A stretch of 64,000 nucleotides of DNA from Paenibacillus lemnae (lineage in GTDB: Bacteria > Bacillota > Bacilli > Paenibacillales > Paenibacillaceae): NCBI RefSeq assembly GCF_012933385.1, contig NZ_JABBPN010000011.1:1-64000 (forward strand), given 5' to 3'. Positions within the stretch are counted from its first letter, which is position 1, and each line of letters opens with the position of its first letter. A program made the position numbers and the translations under genes. Positions 17,561 to 26,848 of this stretch are shown piece after piece. The notes below the pieces were generated by a model. The model was not told where the DNA came from, did no database searches, and worked only from the letters and a program-made list of their open reading frames with translations.

Positions 17561-18337
17561 TTGTCGCGTGAATTAGATCTAAGGGACTATTTTCGAATTA
17601 TACAGAAAAGAATCTGGCTGATTGCCCTTATGGTTATCCTTATATGTTCGCTTACTGCCATGTACAGCATGTTTATCAAAAAGCCGATGTATGAAGCTTC
17701 TACCAAAATTGTCGTGAACCAGATGCCCAGCCAAGTGACCATTAATCAAATCGATATTAATCAAATCAATGCGAACATTCAACTGATCAATACATACAAG
17801 GAAGTCATCAAGACACCTGCCATTCTGGATGAGGTGGTAGCCAGTTACCCGATGTTTCAACTGAACGCGGAGCAGCTCTCAGGCATGATTAATGTCACCT
17901 CTGTGAATAACACACAGGTTATGACCGTGATCGTACGCGACACCACCTATGTCAGAGCAGCCAAAATCGTGAATGCGGTTACAGAGGTGTTCGGAAGAGA
18001 AATTTCAAAAATATTTAAGGTTGAGAATGTCACTATTCTAAATATGGCAAAGCTGGATCCACCTGTGGCACCGAGCTCTGTCGAACCTAATGTTAAGCTG
18101 AATATCGGCATGGCCTTTGTACTGTCGCTGATGTTGGGAGTCGGTCTTTCCCTGCTGCTGGAATACCTGGACGATACGATCAAGACGGAAGAGGATGTCA
18201 GTGATTATCTCGGTCTGCCTACACTGGCTATGATTACAAAGACCAGCCAAGAGGACCTGCTTCATAAAGAAGACCGTTTGCATGATCTACCTTTGCCAAA
18301 GAGAGGGGGGAGTAACGGTGTCACGCACTCGAAATGA
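17561..18337 (+). CDS. Wzz/YveK-like chain-length regulator and kinase modulator
   Basis: Membrane activator of the tyrosine kinase encoded next, controlling polysaccharide chain length and export. The 258-residue protein has an N-terminal membrane helix (about 18-40), an extracytoplasmic Wzz domain, a Pro-rich segment LDPPVAPSSVEPN and a second helix (about 185-207), then a short cytoplasmic tail. TTG 17561 is the start, with GGGAGG 8 bases upstream. It overlaps the kinase gene by 20 bp. It corresponds to EpsA/CapA in other Firmicutes. Confidence 0.9.
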   Translation: MSRELDLRDYFRIIQKRIWLIALMVILICSLTAMYSMFIKKPMYEASTKIVVNQMPSQVTINQIDINQINANIQLINTYKEVIKTPAILDEVVASYPMFQLNAEQLSGMINVTSVNNTQVMTVIVRDTTYVRAAKIVNAVTEVFGREISKIFKVENVTILNMAKLDPPVAPSSVEPNVKLNIGMAFVLSLMLGVGLSLLLEYLDDTIKTEEDVSDYLGLPTLAMITKTSQEDLLHKEDRLHDLPLPKRGGSNGVTHSK

Positions 18338-19001
18338 GAAGCGCCATTTGGTCACACTGATGAACTCACATTCCCCTGTTTCGGAAGCTTATCGTGCGCT
18401 GCGGACTCATATTGAATATTCAGTCGTAGATAATCCCGCCCAGATTATTATGATTACGTCCGCAGGCCGGGAGGAAGGGAAATCTACGGTCGCGGGAAAT
18501 TTGGCAGTAGTCTACGCGCAAAATGAACGGAGAGTGCTGTTGATCGATGCCGTTCTCCGAAAGCCGGCGGTTCATCGGATGTTTCAAGTATCCAGTCCGG
18601 CAGGCCTTTCGTCATTGTTGTCCCATCAGATCGACTTGGAGGATGCCGTACAGGAAACGGGGATTCCCCATTTATATGTGATGACTTCAGGTCCCATACC
18701 CCCTAACCCGGCTGAACTTTTAGGTTCGGAGAAAATGAAAGAGTTACTGGAGCAGCTTCGAACGCAGTTCGATATCATCCTGATTGATACTCCGCCGCTG
18801 CTGGCTGTAACGGATGCACAGCTCCTGGCTTCCCAGAGTGATGGAGTGCTATTGGTCATGCATGCCGGCAAGGTCAGGAAGGAAATTGCGGTCAAGGCTA
18901 AAGAAAATTTGCAGAGAGTGAATGCCAGATTGCTCGGAGTTGTGCTCAATAAGGTCAAGCGGAAAACAAGTGAGAAATACTACTATTATTATGGGAACTA
19001 A
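18318..19001 (+). CDS. BY-kinase (CpsD/CapB/EpsB family) with altered Walker A' motif
   Basis: Bacterial tyrosine autokinase that cycles phosphorylation on a C-terminal tyrosine cluster to control polymer assembly. The 227-residue product has Walker A GREEGKST (about residue 55), Walker B IILIDTPP, and a tail with five tyrosines (EKYYYYYGN). The Walker A' motif, normally D-A-D-L-R, reads DAVLRKP: the second Asp, needed for catalysis in studied kinases, is Val (GTT). GTG 18318 is the start, with AGAGGGGGGAG 5 bases upstream; a longer frame from 18282 lies inside the previous gene. Confidence 0.9.
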   Translation: MSRTRNEKRHLVTLMNSHSPVSEAYRALRTHIEYSVVDNPAQIIMITSAGREEGKSTVAGNLAVVYAQNERRVLLIDAVLRKPAVHRMFQVSSPAGLSSLLSHQIDLEDAVQETGIPHLYVMTSGPIPPNPAELLGSEKMKELLEQLRTQFDIILIDTPPLLAVTDAQLLASQSDGVLLVMHAGKVRKEIAVKAKENLQRVNARLLGVVLNKVKRKTSEKYYYYYGN

Positions 19002-19072
19002 CATGCTGATATCCAGAACTCTTTTCGCAGCATACATATCCGGGTTGTTCTCATCCGTGGAGGCGGACAAAT

Positions 19073-20902
19073 GTGAAATTTGGAAGAGACTCTGCACTGC
19101 TGATCCTGCAGGACGCTGCCATTATATGGGTTAGTGTTATAGGTTCCTATTGGTTTAGGTTCTACTATGACTTTCCGATTGAGTACCAGTTACAAATGTA
19201 CCGTCTGTGTGTGTTAAATACCATTTGTCTCGGTTTTTGTCTGTACTATTTCCGCTTGTATCATAGAGCCTGGCGATATGCTAGTATCGATGAGCTTTTA
19301 GCCATTGGCAAGGGAGTTTTGGTAGGAGGGGTAGTATCCCATATATGCTCATGGCTGCTGTTTTCCGAGCCTGTTCCGTTATCGGTATTCGTCCACTCCA
19401 TCGAGAATATTCTGCTGCTTGTCTGCGGAAGCCGGTTTGTTTGGAGATTGATGAGTCCGAAGGTCACGAAGGAAATCCCGCCGGAGGGGTTCACCCATGT
19501 GCTGATCGTGGGGGCGGGGGCGTGCGGCGTCATGATTGTCAAGGAACTGAAAAGCTCCAGGCGTGCCATGAAACCGGTCGGTTTTATCGATGATGACTCC
19601 GGTAAATCCAATCTGCAGGTGTATGGACTGCCGGTTCTGGGGAACCGGGACAGGATTCCCGAGATTGTAGAGCGATATAAGATCAAAGAAATTATTATTG
19701 CGATTCCATCCGCTACGAAGGATGACATCTCCCAGATTGCTAGAATTTGTAAAAATACAGGTGCAGCGTTGAAAATGATACCCCGTATCGATGATCTGAT
19801 TTCGGGCAAGGTGTCACTGAGCACCGTGAGAGAAGTCAGTGTGGAGGATTTGCTTGGCAGAGAACCTGTTCAGACAGATCTGGCCGGGATTATGAATTAT
19901 GTAAAGCATCAAACAGTGCTGATCACCGGTGCTGGCGGATCGATCGGTTCGGAGCTGTCCCGGCAGCTGGCTGGCTATCATCCGGGGAAGCTGCTGCTCC
20001 TGGGACACGGAGAGAACAGTATCTACCAGATCGGGAGAGAACTGAAGAAGGATTATCCGGAACTCAGCTGTGAATTGATTATTGCTGATATCCAGGACGA
20101 GAAGCGGATCGACCAGATTTTTCGGGTGCACCGGCCCCAGGTTGTATTTCACGCTGCTGCCCACAAGCATGTGCCGATCATGGAGCGGAATCCGGCCGAG
20201 GCCGTGAAGAACAATGTATTTGGCACCAAAAACGTGGCAGATTGCTCCAGCCGTTACGGTGTGGACCGCTTTGTTCTGATCTCGACAGATAAGGCGGTGA
20301 ATCCGACCAGTGTTATGGGAACGACCAAGCGGATTGCCGAAATGTACATCCAGAGCTTGAGCGCCTCCAGCCAGACTAAATTTGCAGCCGTGCGCTTTGG
20401 CAATGTACTGGGGAGCCGCGGCAGTGTGATTCCGGTATTTAAGCAGCAGATCCTAGAAGGCGGCCCGGTCACTGTTACGCATCCGGAGATGGTGCGTTAT
20501 TTCATGACGATCCCTGAGGCTGTGCAGCTGGTACTGCAGGCAGGTTCATTTCTCAAGGGAGGAGAGATTTTCGTGCTGGATATGGGGGAGCCGGTCAAGA
20601 TTGTGACGCTTGCAGAAGATTTAATCCGATTGTCGGGATATGATCCATACAGTGAGATCGATATTGCTTTCACGGGAATTCGCGATGGGGAGAAGATGTA
20701 TGAGGAGCTTCTGACCGATGAGGAGCATACGACGGCCACCTGTCATAACCGGATATTCGTGGGCAGATCAGGTGATCTCAGCATCCATCAGATGGAGCTG
20801 GAGCTCGCCAGGCTGCGGAAGATCACAGAGGATGATACCACCTCGGTTCAGGAAACACTCAAGCACCTTGTTCCGAAATATGAGGCAGTACCTACAGGTT
20901 AG
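19073..20902 (+). CDS. PglF/EpsC-like UDP-GlcNAc 4,6-dehydratase, membrane-bound
   Basis: First enzyme of UDP-bacillosamine synthesis: makes the 4-keto-6-deoxy sugar from UDP-GlcNAc. The 609-residue protein has four N-terminal membrane helices (about 10-125), a first Rossmann-like domain (VLIVGAGACGVMIVKEL near 143) and a catalytic SDR domain (VLITGAGGSIGSEL near 282) with the active-site pattern NPTSVMGTTKR. GTG 19073 is the start, with GGAGG 9 bases upstream. Followed by matching aminotransferase, sugar-1-P transferase and acetyltransferase genes, which strengthens the pathway call. Confidence 0.9.
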   Translation: MKFGRDSALLILQDAAIIWVSVIGSYWFRFYYDFPIEYQLQMYRLCVLNTICLGFCLYYFRLYHRAWRYASIDELLAIGKGVLVGGVVSHICSWLLFSEPVPLSVFVHSIENILLLVCGSRFVWRLMSPKVTKEIPPEGFTHVLIVGAGACGVMIVKELKSSRRAMKPVGFIDDDSGKSNLQVYGLPVLGNRDRIPEIVERYKIKEIIIAIPSATKDDISQIARICKNTGAALKMIPRIDDLISGKVSLSTVREVSVEDLLGREPVQTDLAGIMNYVKHQTVLITGAGGSIGSELSRQLAGYHPGKLLLLGHGENSIYQIGRELKKDYPELSCELIIADIQDEKRIDQIFRVHRPQVVFHAAAHKHVPIMERNPAEAVKNNVFGTKNVADCSSRYGVDRFVLISTDKAVNPTSVMGTTKRIAEMYIQSLSASSQTKFAAVRFGNVLGSRGSVIPVFKQQILEGGPVTVTHPEMVRYFMTIPEAVQLVLQAGSFLKGGEIFVLDMGEPVKIVTLAEDLIRLSGYDPYSEIDIAFTGIRDGEKMYEELLTDEEHTTATCHNRIFVGRSGDLSIHQMELELARLRKITEDDTTSVQETLKHLVPKYEAVPTG

Positions 20903-20918
20903 GAAGGAAGGCTTCGGG

Positions 20919-22043
20919 ATGGATGACAAAATTTATCTCGCTTCACCGCATATGAGCGATGAGGGATATGAGATGGAATATATCAGGGAGGCTTTTGACA
21001 CCAACTGGATCGCACCCCTGGGCAGGAATGTAGACGAGTTTGAATGTGAACTCGCGAATAAGGTTGGCACCAAGGCGGCAGCTGCGCTTTCCTCCGGAAC
21101 AGCAGCGATCCATATGGCTCTAAAGGCGGCTGGAGTCCGGGAAGGAGACCTGGTATTCTGCTCTACCCTTACGTTTTCCGCCACGGTGAACCCGATCCTT
21201 TATCTGAACGCCGTCCCGGTATTTATTGATAGTGATGCTGAAACGTGGAATTTGTGCTCTGCGGCGCTGGAAAGAGCTTTTGAGAAATACCTCAAGCTTG
21301 GATTGAAGCCTAAGGCGGTGCTGGTGGTTCATATTTACGGCTTGTCTGCCGATCTGGACCGCATTTCAGACATTTGCAGAACCTATGATGTTCCTCTGAT
21401 CGAAGATGCGGCAGAATCGCTGGGCACCACCTATAAGGGGAAATATACAGGGACCATTGGCGATTACGGGATTTACTCTTTTAACGGAAACAAGATTATA
21501 ACCACTTCAGGCGGAGGCATGTTTGTTACCGGGGATGAAGAACAAGCGGCCAAGGTAAGGTTCTGGGCCACCCAGAGCCGGGATGAAGCAAGGCATTATC
21601 AGCACAGCGAGCTGGGTTACAATTACAGACTGAGTAATGTCCTGGCAGGTATCGGAAGGGGACAGCTGAAGGTTTTGGATCAGAGGATCCGGAAGAAACG
21701 CGAGATTTTTCAATATTATACCCGGGAGCTTGGCGGGCTGGACGGGGTGGAGATGATGCCAATCCGGGAGTGGAATGAACCGAACTGCTGGCTGTCCTGC
21801 ATCACCCTGCATGGCGCGGTGCGTCCGCTGGATATTTTGCTGGCCTTGGAAAGAAACAATATTGAAGCCAGACCCCTCTGGAAGCCGATGCATATGCAGC
21901 CTGTATTCGAATCCTATGATTTCATCGGGGAGGGCGTCTCGGAACAATTGTTTCTAAATGGCATATGTCTGCCGAGTGATACCCATATGGACATCGAGGA
22001 TCTGCACAGAATTGTATCCATCATAAATAAGCTGTGGGAGTAG
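20919..22043 (+). CDS. PglE/EpsN-like PLP aminotransferase (UDP-4-amino sugar)
   Basis: DegT/DnrJ/EryC1-family enzyme that puts the 4-amino group on the keto sugar made by the PglF-like enzyme. The 374-residue product has the PLP lysine in SFNGNKIITTSGGG (near residue 192) and the substrate loop ALSSGTAAIHMAL. The start at ATG 20919 follows AGGAAGGAAGG; a longer frame from 20718 lies inside the previous gene. The stop is 9 bp before the sugar transferase gene. Confidence 0.9.
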   Translation: MDDKIYLASPHMSDEGYEMEYIREAFDTNWIAPLGRNVDEFECELANKVGTKAAAALSSGTAAIHMALKAAGVREGDLVFCSTLTFSATVNPILYLNAVPVFIDSDAETWNLCSAALERAFEKYLKLGLKPKAVLVVHIYGLSADLDRISDICRTYDVPLIEDAAESLGTTYKGKYTGTIGDYGIYSFNGNKIITTSGGGMFVTGDEEQAAKVRFWATQSRDEARHYQHSELGYNYRLSNVLAGIGRGQLKVLDQRIRKKREIFQYYTRELGGLDGVEMMPIREWNEPNCWLSCITLHGAVRPLDILLALERNNIEARPLWKPMHMQPVFESYDFIGEGVSEQLFLNGICLPSDTHMDIEDLHRIVSIINKLWE

Positions 22044-22052
22044 AGGCAGAGA

Positions 22053-22697
22053 ATGCGTACCGAAGGCTTTTATTCTAAATTTATGAAAAGACCGTTAGAC
22101 ATTACAGCCTCCCTTCTCGCCATCATTATGTTATCGCCGGTTCTGCTCATAACAGCTCTGCTGGTGAAAGTGAAGCTGGGATCGCCTGTCATCTTCATGC
22201 AGCAGCGCCCGGGACTTCAAGAGAAGCTCTTTATGCTGTATAAGTTCCGAACAATGAGAGATCAGAGGGATGAGCAGGGGAATCCGCTCCCGGATGAGCT
22301 GAGATTGACCCGGTTTGGCCAATGGCTGAGATCCACCAGCCTGGATGAACTGCCTGAGCTGTTCAACATCCTTAAAGGGGATATGTCGATGGTAGGGCCA
22401 AGGCCACTGTTGGTGCAGTATTTACCGCTCTATAACGAAGTTCAGCGGCGCCGCCACGAAGTTAGGCCCGGTTTATCCGGGCTCGCACAGATTAATGGAC
22501 GGAATGCCATCAGCTGGGAACAAAAATTCAAGCTGGATATCGATTACGTGGAACGCATCACCTTCATGGAAGATCTGCGTATTATCGGGGCCACCATCGT
22601 TAAAACGGTGTGCCGAGAAGGGATTCATGCTCCGGAGTCTTCCACCATGGATGTCTTCGTTGGCACGAAGGAGCGGGACGAAAAGAGAGGAAGCTGA
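22053..22697 (+). CDS. PglC/EpsL-like phosphoglycosyl transferase starting the glycan
   Basis: Monotopic enzyme that transfers a sugar-1-phosphate, here probably diNAc-bacillosamine-P, to undecaprenyl phosphate. The 214-residue product has one N-terminal membrane-embedded helix (about 15-40), KFRTMRDQRD, the catalytic Asp-Glu pair in SLDELPELFN, and GPRPLL and RPGLSGLAQINGRN motifs. The sugar identity is inferred from neighbouring pgl-type genes. It ends 4 bp before the acetyltransferase start. Confidence 0.92.
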   Translation: MRTEGFYSKFMKRPLDITASLLAIIMLSPVLLITALLVKVKLGSPVIFMQQRPGLQEKLFMLYKFRTMRDQRDEQGNPLPDELRLTRFGQWLRSTSLDELPELFNILKGDMSMVGPRPLLVQYLPLYNEVQRRRHEVRPGLSGLAQINGRNAISWEQKFKLDIDYVERITFMEDLRIIGATIVKTVCREGIHAPESSTMDVFVGTKERDEKRGS

Positions 22698-22701
22698 GGA
22701 C

Positions 22702-23319
22702 ATGGGCAAAAGCCTCATCATTATTGGCGCCGGTGGTCATGGTCGAGTTACAGCGGATGCGGCTGTTCAAATGGGATTGTGGGACCGGGTCTTCTTTGCC
22801 GATGATCGTCCTGACTTGTCTAATACAGCCGGACACGAAGTCATTGGAACCGTAGAGCAGGCCTTCGCCTATATTGACCGCTCAGATTATATAGTTGCGG
22901 TAGGCAGCGGCCGGATCAGAAGGAATATACAAGTGTCGCTGGAATCCCGTGGGGCGGGTCTCGCAACGATCATTCATCCGTCTGCGATCATTGGAAGCGA
23001 AGTGTTGCTGGGCAGGGGAACGGTAGTCATGGCAGGGGCTGTGATTCAGTGCTCTACAGCCATAGGCAAAGGCTGCATTATTAATACCCGTGCAGCGATA
23101 GATCATGATAATACGATCGGGGACTATGTCCATATCTCTCCGGGCGTGTGTCTGGCAGGTAACGTCTCGGTTGGAGATCATACCTGGATGGGGATCGGAA
23201 GTGCCGTGATCCATAATATTACGATTGCCGCCAACTGTATGGTGGGAGCAGGAAGCGCAGTCATCAGGGACTTAACTGAGGCTGGAACTTACGTGGGCGT
23301 CCCGGTAAGGAGATTATAG
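22702..23319 (+). CDS. PglD/EpsM-like acetyltransferase (bacillosamine N-acetylation)
   Basis: Left-handed beta-helix acyltransferase that acetylates the 4-amino sugar nucleotide. The 205-residue protein has an N-terminal Rossmann-like region (IIIGAGGHGRV) and hexapeptide repeats, with the catalytic His in DHDNTIGDYVHISPG. ATG 22702 follows GAGGAAGCTGAGGA; a longer frame from 22495 overlaps the transferase gene and is not used. The gap to the next gene is 3 bp. Confidence 0.9.
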   Translation: MGKSLIIIGAGGHGRVTADAAVQMGLWDRVFFADDRPDLSNTAGHEVIGTVEQAFAYIDRSDYIVAVGSGRIRRNIQVSLESRGAGLATIIHPSAIIGSEVLLGRGTVVMAGAVIQCSTAIGKGCIINTRAAIDHDNTIGDYVHISPGVCLAGNVSVGDHTWMGIGSAVIHNITIAANCMVGAGSAVIRDLTEAGTYVGVPVRRL

Positions 23320-23322
23320 AAG

Positions 23323-24417
23323 ATGAAAATTCTCATACTGGCCAACTATGGAATGGGATTGTATAAATTCCGGAAAGAGCTCCTGCAGGAATTCATTCAG
23401 CAAAATCACGAAGTCTACATCTCCTTGCCCAGAGATGAATATACCTCGAAGCTTGAAGATCTGGGCTGCCGGTTTGTGGAGACCTCTGTTGACCGAAGGG
23501 GCACGCATCCAATCAGGGATCTGGGGCTGCTGATGTTTTACATTCGGCTAATGAGGAAGATCCGGCCGGATATTGCGCTTACCTACACGATAAAGCCCAG
23601 CACCTTCGGTGGTGTGGCCTGCCGATGGACAGGCACTCCCTATATTGCGAATATAACGGGACTAGGCACTGCGATGGTAAACAAGGGAATGATGCAGAAC
23701 ATCACCAAGACTCTGTACAGGCTCGGGCTGAAAAAAGCAAGGTGTGTGTTCTTTCAGAACGTACAGAATAAGCAGTTCTTTACCGGGCATCGCTTGATCA
23801 AAAAGGAAGCTGCTCGTCTGATCCCCGGTTCCGGGGTGAATGTTACAGAGCATTCCTATGAAGAATATCCGCCTGCCGGTGAAACACTGAACTGCCTGTT
23901 TATCGGCCGGATCATGAAGGCCAAAGGGATTGATGAGCTGCTTGAGGCTGCTGGCAAAGTAAAGGTCCGATACCCTCATATCCGGTTTGATCTTGTGGGA
24001 GGGTGCGAAGAGCACTATGAGGACAAGCTGGCGGATTACGAGAATCGGGGCTTGATTACATATCGTGGCGTTCAAACGGATGTTAAATCTTTTATCAGAA
24101 AATCCCACGTCGCGATCCTGCCCTCCTATCATGAGGGCACGGCCAATGTTCTGCTGGAATCTGCGGCGGCAGGACGCCCGGTGCTGGCTTCGCGTGTTGC
24201 CGGATGCGTCGAGACATTTGATGAAGGGATCAGCGGGCTGGGCTTTGAGGTCAAGGATGCGGACAGCCTGGCAGAGACGATTCTTCATTTTGCTAATCTG
24301 CCTCATGAAAAGAAGCAGGCGATGGGAGCAGCAGGGAGAGCGAAGATGCTGAGTGAATATGACCGTAAACGGGTTGTCGGCGCTTATCTGGAGGAATTGG
24401 ACAAGATCAATCGGTAA
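23323..24417 (+). CDS. GT4 glycosyltransferase, PglA/EpsD-like
   Basis: Retaining glycosyltransferase likely adding the second sugar to the lipid-linked bacillosamine. The 364-residue protein has the GT-B fold signature: N-terminal MKILILANYGMGLYKFRKEL, a YIANITGLGTA segment, and the C-terminal nucleotide-binding EX7E-type region around SYHEGTANVLLESAAAGRPV. No membrane helices. The start has AGGAG about 8 bases upstream. Donor sugar is not known from sequence. Confidence 0.88.
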   Translation: MKILILANYGMGLYKFRKELLQEFIQQNHEVYISLPRDEYTSKLEDLGCRFVETSVDRRGTHPIRDLGLLMFYIRLMRKIRPDIALTYTIKPSTFGGVACRWTGTPYIANITGLGTAMVNKGMMQNITKTLYRLGLKKARCVFFQNVQNKQFFTGHRLIKKEAARLIPGSGVNVTEHSYEEYPPAGETLNCLFIGRIMKAKGIDELLEAAGKVKVRYPHIRFDLVGGCEEHYEDKLADYENRGLITYRGVQTDVKSFIRKSHVAILPSYHEGTANVLLESAAAGRPVLASRVAGCVETFDEGISGLGFEVKDADSLAETILHFANLPHEKKQAMGAAGRAKMLSEYDRKRVVGAYLEELDKINR

Positions 24418-24429
24418 AGGGGAATTCGA

Positions 24430-25773
24430 ATGGGCCTGATGCAGACAACTCGGATGAACGTGTACGAGAGATTAGTTAACAAGGAAGCGAAAATTTCTTT
24501 AATCGGGCTGGGATATGTAGGTATGCCGATTGCTGTTTCATTCTCCAGACAAGTGCAGGTCATTGGGTTTGACATGAATCAAGCCAAAATCGACCTTTAC
24601 CAGAGCGGAATTGATCCTACACGGGAGGTCGGCGATGAGGCAATCGCGGGATGCTCGGTGGAATTTACTTCTGATGAAACCAGGCTGAGGGAGGCGGAGT
24701 TCCATATTGTAGCTGTTCCCACTCCCATTAAACCGGATTGTACTCCGGATTTGGGTCCGCTGATGGCGGCAAGCCGTACACTGGGCAGACATCTTGCTGA
24801 AGGCTCCATCGTGGTGTTTGAATCCACGGTGTATCCAGGGGTCACCGAGGATCTATGTGTCCCTATTCTGGAAGAGGCGTCAGGGCTTCAGTACGGGACC
24901 GGCTTTAAAGTCGGCTACTCCCCGGAACGCATCAATCCCGGAGACCAGGAGCACCGACTGGAGACGATTGTTAAAGTGGTCGCCGGCATGGATGAGGAGA
25001 CGCTGGATGTGATCGCCCGGGTGTACGAGCTTGTCGTAGAGGCCGGCGTTTACCGCGCCGAATCCATCAAGGTCGCGGAAGCGGCCAAGGTCATTGAGAA
25101 CTCGCAGCGTGACATCAATATCGCGTTTATGAATGAGCTGTCGATGATTTTTAACAAGATGGGCATCGATACCAACGCGGTGCTGGAGGCAGCAGGCACG
25201 AAGTGGAACTTTCTTGGTTTTCGTCCGGGGCTTGTCGGCGGGCACTGTATTGGAGTGGATCCCTATTATTTGACCTACAAGGCCGAACAGCTGGGCTATC
25301 ATTCCCAGATCATATTGTCAGGCAGACGGATTAACGACTCGATGGGAAAGTATGTAGCTGAAAATCTGATCAAGCTGCTGATTCAGGCCGATGTCCCGGT
25401 AAAAACAGCCAAAGTCGGCATTCTCGGATTTACATTTAAAGAAAACTGCCCGGACACCCGCAACACCCGAGTCATCGACATCGTCCAGGAGCTTGCCGAG
25501 TATGGCATTCAGCCGCAGATCGCCGATCCGGCTGCTGAGGAGGCGGAAGTCCGGAAGGAGTATGGTCTGGAGCTGGCTTCCTGGGAGGGGATATCGGGCA
25601 TGGACGCGGTTATTCTCGCCGTGGCTCATGATGAATTCCGGCGCTTAACCCCGGACATCATCAACACGTTTTATAGACATGACACCAGCGCTAATCCCGT
25701 ATTGCTTGATCTGAAGGGGATGCTGAACCGCAAAGAATACGAGATGCTGGGTTATACGTACTGGAGGCTGTAA
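24430..25773 (+). CDS. Nucleotide-sugar 6-dehydrogenase, TviB/WbpO-like
   Basis: UDP-HexNAc dehydrogenase making a uronic acid such as UDP-GalNAcA or UDP-GlcNAcA. NAD-binding GLGYVGMPIAV lies near residue 26 and the catalytic cysteine in GGHCIGVDPYY near 277; the C-terminal domain has GFTFKENCPDTRNTR. The 447 residues are normal for the family. The pairing with the epimerase directly downstream (3-bp gap) resembles tviB-tviC and wbpO-wbpP, which favours UDP-GalNAcA as product; this is inference. Confidence 0.9.
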   Translation: MGLMQTTRMNVYERLVNKEAKISLIGLGYVGMPIAVSFSRQVQVIGFDMNQAKIDLYQSGIDPTREVGDEAIAGCSVEFTSDETRLREAEFHIVAVPTPIKPDCTPDLGPLMAASRTLGRHLAEGSIVVFESTVYPGVTEDLCVPILEEASGLQYGTGFKVGYSPERINPGDQEHRLETIVKVVAGMDEETLDVIARVYELVVEAGVYRAESIKVAEAAKVIENSQRDINIAFMNELSMIFNKMGIDTNAVLEAAGTKWNFLGFRPGLVGGHCIGVDPYYLTYKAEQLGYHSQIILSGRRINDSMGKYVAENLIKLLIQADVPVKTAKVGILGFTFKENCPDTRNTRVIDIVQELAEYGIQPQIADPAAEEAEVRKEYGLELASWEGISGMDAVILAVAHDEFRRLTPDIINTFYRHDTSANPVLLDLKGMLNRKEYEMLGYTYWRL

Positions 25774-25776
25774 CCT

Positions 25777-26793
25777 ATGGGGGAGAACATACAGAAGAGT
25801 AGAACGGGACAGCGGGCGTTCGGCTCCCGTGAATGGAAATTTGAAAAGGATGCGGTGTTTCTCGTTACCGGCGGCGCCGGATTTATCGGCTCCAATCTGT
25901 GCGAGGCCATCCTGGGCCTGGGCTATGAGGTGCGCTGTCTGGATGATCTGTCGAACGGCAAACCGGAAAACGTCGATTTCCTGGCGGCCCATCCCGGCTA
26001 CACCTTTATTCATGGTGATATCCGCGACTATGATACCTGCCTCGCGGCCTGCCGAGGAGCACACTATGTTCTTCATCAGGCTGCCTGGGGCAGTGTTCCG
26101 AGAAGCATCGAAATGCCTCGGCTGTACGAAGAGGTTAACATCAAGGGTACGCTGAACATGATGGAAGCCGCCAGGCACAGCGGAGTTCAAAAATTTGTAT
26201 ACGCCTCAAGCTCTTCCGTATATGGCGATGAGCCGACCCTGCCCAAGAGAGAAGGCAGAGAAGGTCGGGTTCTCTCCCCTTATGCACTGACCAAGAAGGT
26301 CGGAGAAGAATACGGCCGGCTGTATACCCAGCTCTATCAGCTGGATACCTATGGCTTAAGGTACTATAACGTGTTCGGCAGAAGACAAAATCCAAACGGT
26401 GCCTATGCTGCCGTAATCCCCAAATTTATCAAGCAGCTGCTGAATGATGAGCGGCCGGTCATTAACGGAGACGGAAAACAGAGCCGGGACTTTACGTACA
26501 TCGACAATGTCATACAGGCCAATTTGAGGGCTTGCCTTGCTCCCCATGATGCCGCAGGCGAGGTGTATAACATCGCTTTCGGTGGACGCGAGTACCTGAT
26601 CGATATTTATGATGATCTGTGCAGTGCGCTGAACAAACACATCGAGCCTGTTTTCGGACCGGAGCGGGCCGCTGATATTAGACACAGCAATGCGGATATC
26701 GCCAAGGCAAGAGAACGGCTGGGATACAATCCGGACATTAACTTTCATACCGGCATCGCTCTAGCACTCGAATGGTACAAGGAGAATTTGTAA
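25777..26793 (+). CDS. UDP-hexosamine 4-epimerase, TviC/WbpP-like
   Basis: SDR-family epimerase interconverting UDP-GlcNAc and UDP-GalNAc (or their uronic forms). The 338-residue protein has TGGAGFIGSNL near residue 32, the catalytic Ser in ASSSSVYGD, the YALTK Tyr/Lys pair, and RYYNVFGRRQNPNGAYAAVIP, which is typical of the WbpP group. GGAGG lies 10 bases before ATG 25777. Confidence 0.9.
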   Translation: MGENIQKSRTGQRAFGSREWKFEKDAVFLVTGGAGFIGSNLCEAILGLGYEVRCLDDLSNGKPENVDFLAAHPGYTFIHGDIRDYDTCLAACRGAHYVLHQAAWGSVPRSIEMPRLYEEVNIKGTLNMMEAARHSGVQKFVYASSSSVYGDEPTLPKREGREGRVLSPYALTKKVGEEYGRLYTQLYQLDTYGLRYYNVFGRRQNPNGAYAAVIPKFIKQLLNDERPVINGDGKQSRDFTYIDNVIQANLRACLAPHDAAGEVYNIAFGGREYLIDIYDDLCSALNKHIEPVFGPERAADIRHSNADIAKARERLGYNPDINFHTGIALALEWYKENL

Positions 26794-26848
26794 GGAAAGC
26801 TGTTGCAGGAAGCCAATTTCCCGCAGCGTGCACAAGGAGATACATACC

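Noticed and set aside
19002..19072. Possible EAR-type antitermination RNA between the kinase and dehydratase genes, as in B. subtilis eps
   Set aside because: Only 71 bp and no obvious stems; too short.
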